In this document: piece after piece, positions 13,856 through 21,521 of the stretch
How positions within the stretch are numbered: position 1 is the first letter of the stretch
How the letters are laid out: every line of letters begins with the position of its first letter
From: JBAWAP01 sp049589355
Lineage (GTDB): Bacteria; Chloroflexota; Anaerolineae; VGOG01
Assembly (NCBI GenBank): GCA_049589355.1
Contig: JBAWAP010000287.1
Location: forward strand, 1 to 22,853
Direction of reading: 5' to 3'
Length of the DNA stretch: 22,853 nt
The notes under the pieces: generated by a model
Database searches by the model: none
The model's input: the letters and a program-made list of their open reading frames with translations, nothing else
Told to the model about the DNA's origin: nothing
Program-made: the position numbers and the translations under genes

Positions 13856-15199
13856 ATGAACAGATCGGAGAAAATGGCACCTCATAACACCGAGGCGGAA
13901 GAGGCAGTCCTGGGATCGCTGCTCATAGATCCCGATGCCATATTCAAGGTGGCTTCCTTTCTCGGGCCCGATGATTTCTATCGGGAGAAAAACGGCTGGA
14001 TCTACGATGCCATCAGCGATCTCCACAACCGGCGGGAGCCAGCCGACTTCGTCACCCTTTGCGATGAGCTGGAACGGCGCGGCCAACTGGAGGAGGTGGG
14101 CGGGGCAGCCTACATCACTTCTCTGATCAATGCCGTGCCCACGGCCATCCACGCGGAGTACTATGGCCGCATCGTGGAGCGCGCAGCCATCCTGCGCCGG
14201 CTGATTAGCGCGGCGGGGCAGATCGCGGCCATTGCCTACGAGGAAGCCGAGGACGTGGACGAGGTGGTTGATAGGGCCGAACAGATCCTGTTTGGGGTCT
14301 CCCAGCGCCGCATCGCCCGCGACCTGGTGCCAATCAAGCAGATCATCGGGGATTACTACGATCGGATAGACTATTTGTATCAACACCGTGGCGAGCCTAT
14401 TGGCATCCCCACAGGCTTCCCTATGCTGGACAAGTTGTTGGGAGGCCTGCAGCCCTCAGACCTGGTCATTGTGGCCGGAAGACCCTCGATGGGGAAGACC
14501 AGCTTTGTCCTTTCCATCGCCCAAACCGCCGCCCGCAAGTTCAATCAGCGCGCGGCTTTCTTTAGCCTGGAGATGAGTGCCGAGCAGGTAGTGCAGCGCC
14601 TCATCTCGGCCGAGACGGGCATAGATTCCCAAAGATTGCGCCTGGCCAATCTCGAGGACGATGAGTGGCCCCTTTTCGTCCAGGCGACGGGCATCCTCTC
14701 GGAGGTCCCCATCTTCATTGACGACACACCCTCTATCTCCGCCTTGCAGATGCGAACCAAGGCCCGCCGTCTCCACGCCGAGCACGGTCTCGATCTTGTC
14801 ATCGTTGATTTCCTCCAGTTGATGCAAGGAGACGTTCGGGCAGAGAACCGCGTCCAGGAGATTTCCTCTATCTCTCGGGCGCTCAAAGGATTAGCCAGGG
14901 AGCTGAATGTGCCCGTGTTGGCTGTCTCCCAACTATCCCGGGCCGTTGAAGCCCGTCATGATCACATACCCATCCTCTCCGACCTACGCGAAAGCGGCAG
15001 TATTGAGCAGGATGCGGATGTGGTGATGTTCATCTACCGTGAGGAGATGTACGACCCTGACACGGAACTGAAAAACATGGCTGACATCATTGTGGCCAAA
15101 CACCGTAACGGCCCCACTGGCAAAATCCCCCTCTTTTTTAAGAAAGACCTGGCTCAGTTCCACGAAATAGAGCTTTTTCGCGAAGAGCTAGGCCCCTGA
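13856..15199 (+). CDS. dnaB: Replicative DNA helicase DnaB
   Basis: The hexameric 5'-3' helicase at the replication fork. At 447 residues it is of normal length. The N-terminal domain begins PHNTEAEEAVLGSLLIDPDA. The RecA-like domain has Walker A GRPSMGKTS (about residue 208), the FSLEMSAEQVVQR helix, Walker B LVIVDFLQLM, the AVSQLSRAVE sensor loop, and the DLRESGSIEQDADVV and AKHRNGPTG motifs with the arginine-finger region. A GGTGA precedes the ATG. It follows the nuclease gene closely and precedes two likely initiation or loading factors, so the cluster looks like a replication-restart or initiation unit. No intein is present. Confidence 0.97.
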   Translation: MNRSEKMAPHNTEAEEAVLGSLLIDPDAIFKVASFLGPDDFYREKNGWIYDAISDLHNRREPADFVTLCDELERRGQLEEVGGAAYITSLINAVPTAIHAEYYGRIVERAAILRRLISAAGQIAAIAYEEAEDVDEVVDRAEQILFGVSQRRIARDLVPIKQIIGDYYDRIDYLYQHRGEPIGIPTGFPMLDKLLGGLQPSDLVIVAGRPSMGKTSFVLSIAQTAARKFNQRAAFFSLEMSAEQVVQRLISAETGIDSQRLRLANLEDDEWPLFVQATGILSEVPIFIDDTPSISALQMRTKARRLHAEHGLDLVIVDFLQLMQGDVRAENRVQEISSISRALKGLARELNVPVLAVSQLSRAVEARHDHIPILSDLRESGSIEQDADVVMFIYREEMYDPDTELKNMADIIVAKHRNGPTGKIPLFFKKDLAQFHEIELFREELGP

Positions 15200-15232
15200 A
15201 TCGGGTTTTGAGTCTGTGAGTTTCGGGTTTAC

Positions 15233-15272
15233 CTGACCATCCGACCAAGGACCACTAGACCAACAGACCAAT
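15233..15272. repeat. Eight-bp GACCA repeat array at the start of the DnaD-like gene
   Basis: Five degenerate units around GACCA with a period of about 8 bp end exactly at the ATG of the next gene (15271), occupying the place where a Shine-Dalgarno would be expected. Confidence 0.7.
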
Positions 15273-16005
15273 GAAAGGCTTTTCTGGTTTTCCTGCTGGC
15301 AAGGTGCACTTCACCCCTTTGCCTAATCTGTTCTTCAGCAAGCTTCTGCCGGCCATAGATGACCTGGCCGAGCTGAAGGTGACTTTGCACATCTTCTGGC
15401 TGCTACATCAGAAGAAGGGCTATCCCCGATACGTGAGCCAGCGAGAATTGGAGGCCGATGGGGTGCTGCTGGGAGGGCTCAGAGGAATGGGACAGGAGCC
15501 CGAGGAGTGCCTGGGGCAGGCTTTGGAGCGAGCCGTGGCCCGGGGTACCCTCCTCCACGTGACGGCCCTTCGGCGGGGCTCAGGACAGGCCCAGCAGGGA
15601 GATGAGCGGGACGACTGGTATTTCATGAACACCGATGCTGGCCGGAAGGCAGTGGAAAAGATACGCCGTGGGGAGTTGGAGCTCGAGGCAGCCATGTCGC
15701 CTGGCGAGGTGCGCCTGGAGGTAGAACGGCCCAACATCTTCGTCCTCTACGAGCAGAACATCGGCCTGCTCACGCCCCTCATCGCCGAGGAGCTCAGGGA
15801 CGCGGAAAAAACTTACCCCGCTGACTGGATCGAGGAAGCTTTCAGGATAGCCGTGGAGCACAATGCTCGCCATTGGCGTTACGTGTGCAGCATTCTGGAG
15901 CGCTGGGCAGCCGAGGGAAAAGATCGTGAAAAGGCTGGGAGAGGTCCTGAAGAAGATCGCCGTAGATACATCGAAGGGAAGTATGCCGAGTACATCGAAC
16001 ACTGA
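15271..16005 (+). CDS. DnaD-domain replication protein
   Basis: This 244-residue protein has a winged-helix-like N-terminal half (LPNLFFSKLLPAIDDLAELKVTLHIFWLLHQKKGYPRYVSQREL) and a C-terminal DnaD-type helical domain with the signature YEQNIGLLTPLIAEELRDAEKTYPADWIEEAFRIAVEHNARHWRYVCSILERW (split here across residues about 160-212). In Firmicutes, DnaD and DnaB2 proteins help load the replicative helicase; a similar job is inferred from its place between dnaB and the AAA+ loader. The ATG at 15271 is the first possible start, as a TAG lies in frame at 15256. No ribosome site is visible because a repeat array sits there. Its 3' end overlaps the next gene by 23 bp. Confidence 0.8.
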   Translation: MKGFSGFPAGKVHFTPLPNLFFSKLLPAIDDLAELKVTLHIFWLLHQKKGYPRYVSQRELEADGVLLGGLRGMGQEPEECLGQALERAVARGTLLHVTALRRGSGQAQQGDERDDWYFMNTDAGRKAVEKIRRGELELEAAMSPGEVRLEVERPNIFVLYEQNIGLLTPLIAEELRDAEKTYPADWIEEAFRIAVEHNARHWRYVCSILERWAAEGKDREKAGRGPEEDRRRYIEGKYAEYIEH

Positions 16006-17377
16006 AGAACTTCAAACCGCAAAGCTCAAAGTTCAAAGTTCAAAGGATCCAGGACCTAGGACTGGGGAAGTTTGTCCCATCTGCAAAGGGGCTGGATTTC
16101 TGGTCAAGGACGTGCCCTTTGGCCACCCCGATTTCGGCAAGCTCTATCCCTGCCAGTGCAAAATTGAGGAGTTGAGGGCCAAGCGCCTCTCGGACTTGCG
16201 GGACTTGAGCCACTTGGGCGAGCTTTCCCGCATGACCTTTCAGAGCTTCATTCCCGAGGGCTACGGGCTCAACGTCGAGAAGCGAGAGAACATCAGGCGA
16301 GCTTACGAGCGGGCTAAAAACTTCGCCCAGGAACCCGAAGGGTGGTTGATTCTCAAAGGGGGCTATGGCTGCGGTAAGACCCACTTAGCAGCGGCCATAG
16401 CCAACTATCGCATCGCTAATGGACAGCCTGCTCTCTTCGTCGTGGTGCCCGATCTCCTGGACCATCTGCGGGCCACTTATGCCCCCACCAGCGAGGTCTC
16501 CTATGATGAGCGGTTCGAGGAAGTGCGCACTGCTCCCCTACTGATCCTCGACGATTTAGGCACCCAGAGTGCCACCTCCTGGGCCCAGGAAAAGCTCTAC
16601 CAGATACTAAACTATCGTTACAACGCCCGGCTGCCCACAGTCATCACCACTAATCGCGAGCTGGAGGAGATTGATCTGCGGCTTCGCTCGCGACTGGTGG
16701 ACCCTGACTTGGCGGGGATTGTCACCATCTTAGCCCCCGACTTCCGCCGCAGCGGGGTGGGCCAAGATCAATCAGAGCTTTCCAGCCTCTACCTCCACAG
16801 CGACAAGAACTTCCAGACCTTCGATCTGCGGGCACAAGAGCTCCCCAGCGAGGAGCATGAGAACCTCAAGCGGGCCTTCGCTATCGCCAAGCAATACGCC
16901 GAGAATCCAGCGGATTGGCTGGTCTTCACTGGTGCCTATGGCTGCGGCAAAACCCATCTCGCGGCAGCCATTGCGAACTATCGGCAAGACCGGGGCTATT
17001 CGGCTCTCTTCGTCGTCGTGCCCGATCTTCTAGATCACCTGCGAGCCACCTTCAGCCCCCAGAGCCTGGTTTCATACGACAAGCGCTTCGAAGAAGTGCG
17101 CAATGCTTCTCTTTTGATCCTCGACGACCTAGGCACCCAGAGCGCCACGACCTGGGCTCAGGAGAAACTTTTTCAGCTTTTAAATCACCGTTATAACGCC
17201 CGATTGCCTACCGTTATCACCATGCAAGAGACAGTAGAGGAATTTGAGAAAACGAATCCCCGCCTCAGTTCGCGCATTTTGGACTTCTCGCGCTGTACCG
17301 TTTGTGGCATCATTGCTCCCAGTTACCGCGGCGGAGTGCGGCCTCAAAAACAACAGGGCCGTCGTCGTAGAGGTTAG
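15983..17377 (+). CDS. Helicase-loader-like protein with two tandem DnaC/IstB AAA+ domains
   Basis: At 464 residues this is about twice the usual DnaC size. A zinc-ribbon-like CPIC (31-34) ... CQC (57-59) opens it. Then come two near-identical AAA+ modules: Walker A GGYGCGKTHLAAAIANY (126-142) and GAYGCGKTHLAAAIANY (317-333), each followed by ALFVVVPDLLDHLRAT, Walker B LLILDDLGTQSAT (186-198 and 377-389) and YNARLPTVIT. Module one keeps the sensor/arginine-finger-like RLRSRLVD; module two has RLSSRILD. The probable role is loading DnaB with the DnaD-like partner. I chose ATG 15983, preceded by AAGGGAAG and overlapping the previous gene by 23 bp; the frame is open back to 15863. Residues 11-21 are encoded by a heptamer repeat array. 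Confidence 0.85.
   Translation: MPSTSNTEELQTAKLKVQSSKDPGPRTGEVCPICKGAGFLVKDVPFGHPDFGKLYPCQCKIEELRAKRLSDLRDLSHLGELSRMTFQSFIPEGYGLNVEKRENIRRAYERAKNFAQEPEGWLILKGGYGCGKTHLAAAIANYRIANGQPALFVVVPDLLDHLRATYAPTSEVSYDERFEEVRTAPLLILDDLGTQSATSWAQEKLYQILNYRYNARLPTVITTNRELEEIDLRLRSRLVDPDLAGIVTILAPDFRRSGVGQDQSELSSLYLHSDKNFQTFDLRAQELPSEEHENLKRAFAIAKQYAENPADWLVFTGAYGCGKTHLAAAIANYRQDRGYSALFVVVPDLLDHLRATFSPQSLVSYDKRFEEVRNASLLILDDLGTQSATTWAQEKLFQLLNHRYNARLPTVITMQETVEEFEKTNPRLSSRILDFSRCTVCGIIAPSYRGGVRPQKQQGRRRRG
16013..16047. repeat. Heptamer repeat array at the start of the loader gene
   Basis: Five 7-bp units of the type CAAAGTT are translated as QTAKLKVQSSK just before the zinc-ribbon motif. Confidence 0.8.
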
Positions 17378-17385
17378 AGAACTTT

Positions 17386-17424
17386 AAGACCTCGGAGGTC
17401 TCGCCAGACCTCCGAGGTCTTTTT
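17386..17424 (+). terminator. Rho-independent terminator of the replication cluster
   Basis: A perfect 16-bp stem, 17386-17401 with 17406-17421 around a CGCC loop, is followed by T residues to 17424. It lies just after the loader stop codon and faces the convergent kinase gene; the AAG at the base of the left arm means it could also work in the other direction, less strongly. Confidence 0.92.
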
Positions 17425-17459
17425 CCAAACGGCATTGGGGTTAGACAACAGGCTGGCAC

Positions 17460-19175
17460 TTACTGCCGTGGTATCTTCACCGTGAAGGTAGTGTCACCTG
17501 GCTGGCTCTTAACCTCAAACTGAGCACCATAGGGACTCAGGAGCTGATAACAACTGTGCAGCCCCAACCCCGTCCCTGTGATGGTTCCCCCGCTGATGGG
17601 CTTGGTGGTAAAGAAAGGCTCGAAGAGGTGGGGGGTGTTCTCCGGTGGGATACCTACCCCTGTGTCGTGGATATCAACAAAGACGTACTCCTTATCACAG
17701 CGCGTGGTAATGGTGAGCACCGGCTCCTCGCAACCTTCCATGGCGTCTAGGGCGTTTCTGATGATATTGGAGAAGGACTGGCTGAAGTCGCTGTAGATGC
17801 CTTCAATATACAAGGGTTCCTTATAGAAACTGTAGACCTTCCCGATATCGTGTTTGAAGCGCGGGTCCCCGTCCAAGAACTTCAGCTCGTGCCACAGCAG
17901 ATCATTGACGTCAATTAGTTGCTTCTGCTGCTCCTGTTCCCGCCGACTCTTGTACATCAGGTTATCAATGATCTCCTGCATGGTTTGGCTTCCTCGCTCG
18001 ATGGCAAGCAATTCCTGGCATATATCATCATACACCCCGGCGATGTTGGATGGCGTCTCCAACTTGCGGCCGGCTACCTGGCCCAAAAGGGATGGCAGTC
18101 TCTCCTCGAAGCAGTCTCGTACCTCCTCGGAGATAAGCTGAGCTCTGCCTTTGATAACTGTTAGAGGAGTGATGAGGTTATGGGCGATCCCCTGGGCCAG
18201 CCGCCCAATGGCGGAGAGCTTCTCAGCCTGCATAAGCTGGGCCTGCAGTTTCCTTCGCAGAGTGATGTCCTGGACGATGTGCACCAGCCTGTCCACATTG
18301 CCCTCGGGGTCCTGCAAGGGATAGATAGACAGGAGCAGGTCGCTTCCCAGTGTGGGCTCCCTCACCTCGATGTTTTGAGGCTCCCCTGTCCGCATCGTCT
18401 CGACCATGGGGCAGTAGCCGGGAGGCTCGTATTGATTGTGTAAGAGCCCATAGCATTTCTTGCCGATGAGCTTGGCTGGTGTAGTACCCAGCATCTTGGC
18501 AAAGGCGATGTTTGCCCGGAGGATGTTGAATTCCTCATCCAGCATGAAGATGCCATCGGTGATAGCGTCGAAGGTCTCTTCCCACTCCTTCTTGGCACGA
18601 ACCACCTTTTGGAACAACTGCGCGTTCTCAATGGCTATCCCGATCTGCTGGCCAATGATCACTAACAGGTTGACCTCTCGAGAGGTCAGAGAACGGTCTC
18701 GGCTGAAGAAGCTCATGACCCCCAATAGCTGCCCTTTAGCGCTCAGGGGCACGCTGACGTAGGAGTGAAACCCTTCTCTGTCTCGCAAGAACCTACCAAG
18801 CCGAGGATATTGGGCAATTTCCTGCACCACGATGGGTCTTTCCGGCTCGGCGGTCACCGCCGGGAAATCGCGTCCGGCTTTCATAGTGACCAACTCCCGG
18901 GACAATTGGTTGCTCATCCCCCGCTGAGCTTTCAACGTGAACTCACCTCTCGCCTCGTTTAACAGGAAGATGAATCCCGCCTCTATTCTCATCGAGGACA
19001 CCACACTATCTAGAGCCCTCTCCAAGATTTCCCATAGCTCCAGTGACCGGTTGACCTCGACGCTGATCTTGTTGAGGGTGACAAGTTCCTCCTCCCTGGC
19101 CAGGAGCGCCTTATTGACTTCATCCAACTCAGCAATCTTCTCTCCCAATTTGTGAATCAATTCCTCCTTATCCAT
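17460..19175 (-). CDS. Soluble GAF-PAS sensor histidine kinase
   Basis: This 571-residue kinase has no membrane segment and should sense a cytoplasmic signal. Numbered from the chosen start: coiled coil (1-40), GAF domain (about 45-185), PAS domain (about 200-305) with a CPMVETMRTGEP insert, dimerisation/phosphoacceptor helix with GIAHNLITPLTVIKGR (H332), and HATPase domain with N box IIRNALDAM, G1 DTGVGIP, F box FEPFFTTK and G2 GTGLGL. The residue after the phosphoacceptor is Asn instead of the usual Glu/Asp. ATG 19175 follows GGGAGGG; the frame extends to 19205. No response regulator is adjacent; the one at the right edge is a possible partner. It is convergent with the replication cluster. 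Confidence 0.9.
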   Translation of the reverse strand: MDKEELIHKLGEKIAELDEVNKALLAREEELVTLNKISVEVNRSLELWEILERALDSVVSSMRIEAGFIFLLNEARGEFTLKAQRGMSNQLSRELVTMKAGRDFPAVTAEPERPIVVQEIAQYPRLGRFLRDREGFHSYVSVPLSAKGQLLGVMSFFSRDRSLTSREVNLLVIIGQQIGIAIENAQLFQKVVRAKKEWEETFDAITDGIFMLDEEFNILRANIAFAKMLGTTPAKLIGKKCYGLLHNQYEPPGYCPMVETMRTGEPQNIEVREPTLGSDLLLSIYPLQDPEGNVDRLVHIVQDITLRRKLQAQLMQAEKLSAIGRLAQGIAHNLITPLTVIKGRAQLISEEVRDCFEERLPSLLGQVAGRKLETPSNIAGVYDDICQELLAIERGSQTMQEIIDNLMYKSRREQEQQKQLIDVNDLLWHELKFLDGDPRFKHDIGKVYSFYKEPLYIEGIYSDFSQSFSNIIRNALDAMEGCEEPVLTITTRCDKEYVFVDIHDTGVGIPPENTPHLFEPFFTTKPISGGTITGTGLGLHSCYQLLSPYGAQFEVKSQPGDTTFTVKIPRQ

Positions 19176-19345
19176 CTTCCCTCCCTGGTTCATTAAACCG
19201 CTCATCTGAGACGGCGAACATTACCTGTTGGCCATCCGAGTTGACCACTATGGCTCACGTTTCCGAGTCGCCCTCCTTTTGCTGTGGAAATCACCAGGAA
19301 CGCAGCCTTCCTCGGCGTCACGATCTTGCTCTCTATCCTTCATCA

Positions 19346-19381
19346 CTTCGACAGGCTCAGTGCAAGCACTTCGACAGGCTC
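19346..19381. repeat. Two tandem copies of the dispersed CTTCGACAGGCTCAG motif
   Basis: CTTCGACAGGCTCAG (19346-19360) and CTTCGACAGGCTC (19369-19381) lie between the HD-GYP and kinase genes. They are the only intergenic copies seen, in contrast to the three inside coding sequence. Confidence 0.8.
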
Positions 19382-19392
19382 CCTACAAGCTC

Positions 19393-20685
19393 TTACTCGA
19401 ACTTAAACCCCCTCTCGGTGAAAAGCTTCAAGCAAGCATCTGCCACCTCAGGATCATAAAGGGCACCTCTATTCTGTGCGATTTCCTCTAGGGCATTATA
19501 TATACCACGAGCCGATCGGTAAGATCGGTCAGCGGTCATAGCCGCAACAACATCAGCCACCCCTAAGACCCTTGCTTCCAGGAGAATCTCATCGCCAGAT
19601 AGCCCTTGAGGATAACCGGAACCATCCATCCTTTCGTGATGTTGAAGCACCATTTCGGCCACCGGCCAGGGAAATTCTATGGTCTTCAATATGTCGTGAC
19701 TGAGTTGGGGGTGGGCTTGGACCATACCGTATTCGTGTTCGGTTAACCCACCCAGCTTACTGAGAATCTCAGCGGGTATATTTATCTTGCCGATATCATG
19801 AAGAGCCCCGGCCACACGGATCCCTTCACTCTGCTCCTCGGGAAGACCCATCTCCTTGGCGATGGCGTAGGCCAGTTGGGTTACCCGCCGTTGATGGCCA
19901 GCCGTATAGGCATCCCTCATCTTGATTGCTGATGCCAGAGCATTGACCGTTTCCTCGAAGGTTCTTCGCAATCTCGCGAGACTTCGTTGAAGTTCTTCTT
20001 CCGCCCGCTTGTGCTCGGTGATGTCGGTGAAGATGGCGAGCGTACCAGCGAAGCGACCTTCCTGAATCCGGGGGCTGCCGCTGACCAGGACGGGAAGCCG
20101 CGTACCGTCCTTGCGGATGAGTTGGAGCTCGTAGCGATTGGCTTCACCGTGCATGTACCGTTCGTCGGCCGTCTGGACGCTTGGGTGCTGATCGGGGGGG
20201 ACGATAACCGTCCAGTGCTGGCCCAATAGCTCTTCGGGCGAGTAGCCCAGCATAGCCGCCACGGCCGGGTTGACGAAAGTGAGGTGCCCTTCCGCGTCCT
20301 CCACGGCGATGCCTTCGGTAATGCTCTGAACGATACCTTCGTTGAAGTCTTTAAGTCGCCGAATCTCCGCCTCCGCCTGCTTGTGCTCAGTGATTTCCCG
20401 TTGAAGTCTTTCATTGATCTCTTCTAGTTCGGCTGTGCGTTCCTCAATAATCTCTTCCAGCCGCTCTGAGTACTCCTTCAGCGCCTCCTGTGCCTGCTGG
20501 CGCTCGATGTCCATCGCTTCCAATTCGGCGACCCGTTGGCGCAATTCTACTAATGCATCCATGAGTAACGCCTGCTCTGCTTGCTTGCGCTCGGTGTCCA
20601 CCACTTCCAGTTCGGCGACCCGTTGACGCAATTCTGCTAATCCATCTATGAGTAGTAGCTCTTTTCTCTTATCTTGATCGTTCAT
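19393..20685 (-). CDS. PAS-HD-GYP protein, predicted cyclic-di-GMP phosphodiesterase
   Basis: This 430-residue cytoplasmic protein has an N-terminal coiled coil made of two 29-residue repeats (16-44 and 45-73, LxELRQRVAELE), more coiled coil to about 110, a PAS domain (about 112-225) and an HD-GYP domain (about 240-430). The HD-GYP motifs are complete: GHQRRVTQLA, HDIGKINIP (H297, D298) and HHERMDGSGYP (349-359), which in active enzymes bind metals and hydrolyse c-di-GMP. The ATG at 20685 is preceded by AGGAGGT. Its position next to a GAF-PAS kinase and a MEDS relic suggests a signalling cluster. No GGDEF cyclase is present in the window. Confidence 0.92.
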   Translation of the reverse strand: MNDQDKRKELLLIDGLAELRQRVAELEVVDTERKQAEQALLMDALVELRQRVAELEAMDIERQQAQEALKEYSERLEEIIEERTAELEEINERLQREITEHKQAEAEIRRLKDFNEGIVQSITEGIAVEDAEGHLTFVNPAVAAMLGYSPEELLGQHWTVIVPPDQHPSVQTADERYMHGEANRYELQLIRKDGTRLPVLVSGSPRIQEGRFAGTLAIFTDITEHKRAEEELQRSLARLRRTFEETVNALASAIKMRDAYTAGHQRRVTQLAYAIAKEMGLPEEQSEGIRVAGALHDIGKINIPAEILSKLGGLTEHEYGMVQAHPQLSHDILKTIEFPWPVAEMVLQHHERMDGSGYPQGLSGDEILLEARVLGVADVVAAMTADRSYRSARGIYNALEEIAQNRGALYDPEVADACLKLFTERGFKFE

Positions 20686-20715
20686 CTCTTGTACCTCCTG
20701 AAATAGGCAGCAATT

Positions 20716-20940
20716 TCACCTAACTTCCAAGAGGGCGATCATCTCGTCGGAATCAAAGTGGCCCTCTCAGATATAGGCGTCCTCTTTGGCAAGGACGCTG
20801 AGTTGGCCAGAAGCAAGGCAGCTCTGGACGTCAACGCCGGCTTCTCCCAAGGCCTTCTCTATATCCTGAGCCGTTCTCTCCTTCACGATGTAGATTCGCT
20901 TCTCGCCCCTGTCCAGGCCCAAACCTTTCGAAATCCTCCG
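20716..20940 (-). pseudogene. Decayed MEDS-type sensor domain
   Basis: On the minus strand the frame reads GLDRGEKRIYIVKER, then ALGEAGVDVQSCLASGQLSVL, KEDAYI, a TGA, and EGHFDSDEMIALLEVR before a second TGA. This matches the C-terminal half of the MEDS (DcmR-type sensory) domain. An upstream in-frame TGA and the lack of a start codon show the N-terminal half is gone, and the internal TGA replaces what is probably an Arg codon. It ends 30 bp before the HD-GYP start and so may once have been its upstream partner. The remaining 20941-21074 holds only short repeats, including GTAGGGGCAACC (20985-20996). Confidence 0.7.
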
Positions 20941-21074
20941 TCCGTTTCGTTGTCACAATAAACTGCTCTCCAGACACCCTACCGGTAGGGGCAACCCTCG
21001 CGGGGCCTTTGCTTCCAGGGCAACCGCAAATACACCCCTGCTTTCCAGAAGAGGTCTTTGACCGCCTTTGGCTA

Positions 21075-21302
21075 CTAAACTCCAGACTCTCTCTCTGACT
21101 CTGACCATCGGCGGCGAGAAGGTTTGCGGCTCTGTTCGAGATACTCGTTTAACATCTTGAGGCTATACCTGCGATGGCCGCCAGGAGTGCGGAAGGGAAT
21201 CAAACTTCCCTCGCTCTCCATCCTTCTCAGAGTGTATGGGCTCACTCGCAGATACTCAGCAGCCTCCCTCGCTGTGAGGATGGTCATTTCCTCTTCTGTC
21301 AT
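21075..21302 (-). CDS. Small MerR/BldC-like HTH DNA-binding protein, paralog 1
   Basis: This 75-residue protein is a single winged HTH domain: LTAREAAEYLRVSPYTLRRMESEGSLIPFRTPGGHRRYSLKMLNEYL is the HTH_17/excisionase-like fold with the MerR-type wing motif RTPGGHRRY (residues about 38-46), followed by a short basic tail. There is no effector domain, as in BldC regulators and phage excisionases. ATG 21302 has AGGAGGG upstream. It is clearly paralogous to the protein at 21522-21722 on the same strand, 219 bp away. Excisionase is less likely, as no integrase is near. Confidence 0.85.
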   Translation of the reverse strand: MTEEEMTILTAREAAEYLRVSPYTLRRMESEGSLIPFRTPGGHRRYSLKMLNEYLEQSRKPSRRRWSESERESGV

Positions 21303-21480
21303 ATCACCCTCCTGCTTACTGTTGACGGACCGGCAAGCTAGCGGTAAATGTCGTTCCCCGACCCACTTTGTGCTTGCCCCCTTGATGCTTCCCCCGTGCC
21401 GCTAAACAAGCCCATCAAACCAGGCTCTGATCTCCTGGCGGGGTAGAAAGTTGAAACATAAATCCGTGATACGCACCTCA

Positions 21481-21507
21481 TGTTTCACGTCTTCACGTTT
21501 CACGTCT
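21481..21507. repeat. TTTCACG repeat array between the two HTH genes
   Basis: Three to four 6-8 bp units around TTCACG lie about 180 bp upstream of the paralog 1 start. The TTCACG core is shared with the 11-bp repeats upstream of paralog 2. Confidence 0.6.
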
Positions 21508-21521
21508 GGCTTGTTTTTCCC

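Noticed and set aside
19176..19345. Short minus-strand frames upstream of the kinase (18-31 codons, one with a GGAGG and an ATGA overlap)
   Set aside because: Too short and without any recognisable motif; the kinase has its own good ribosome site at 19175.
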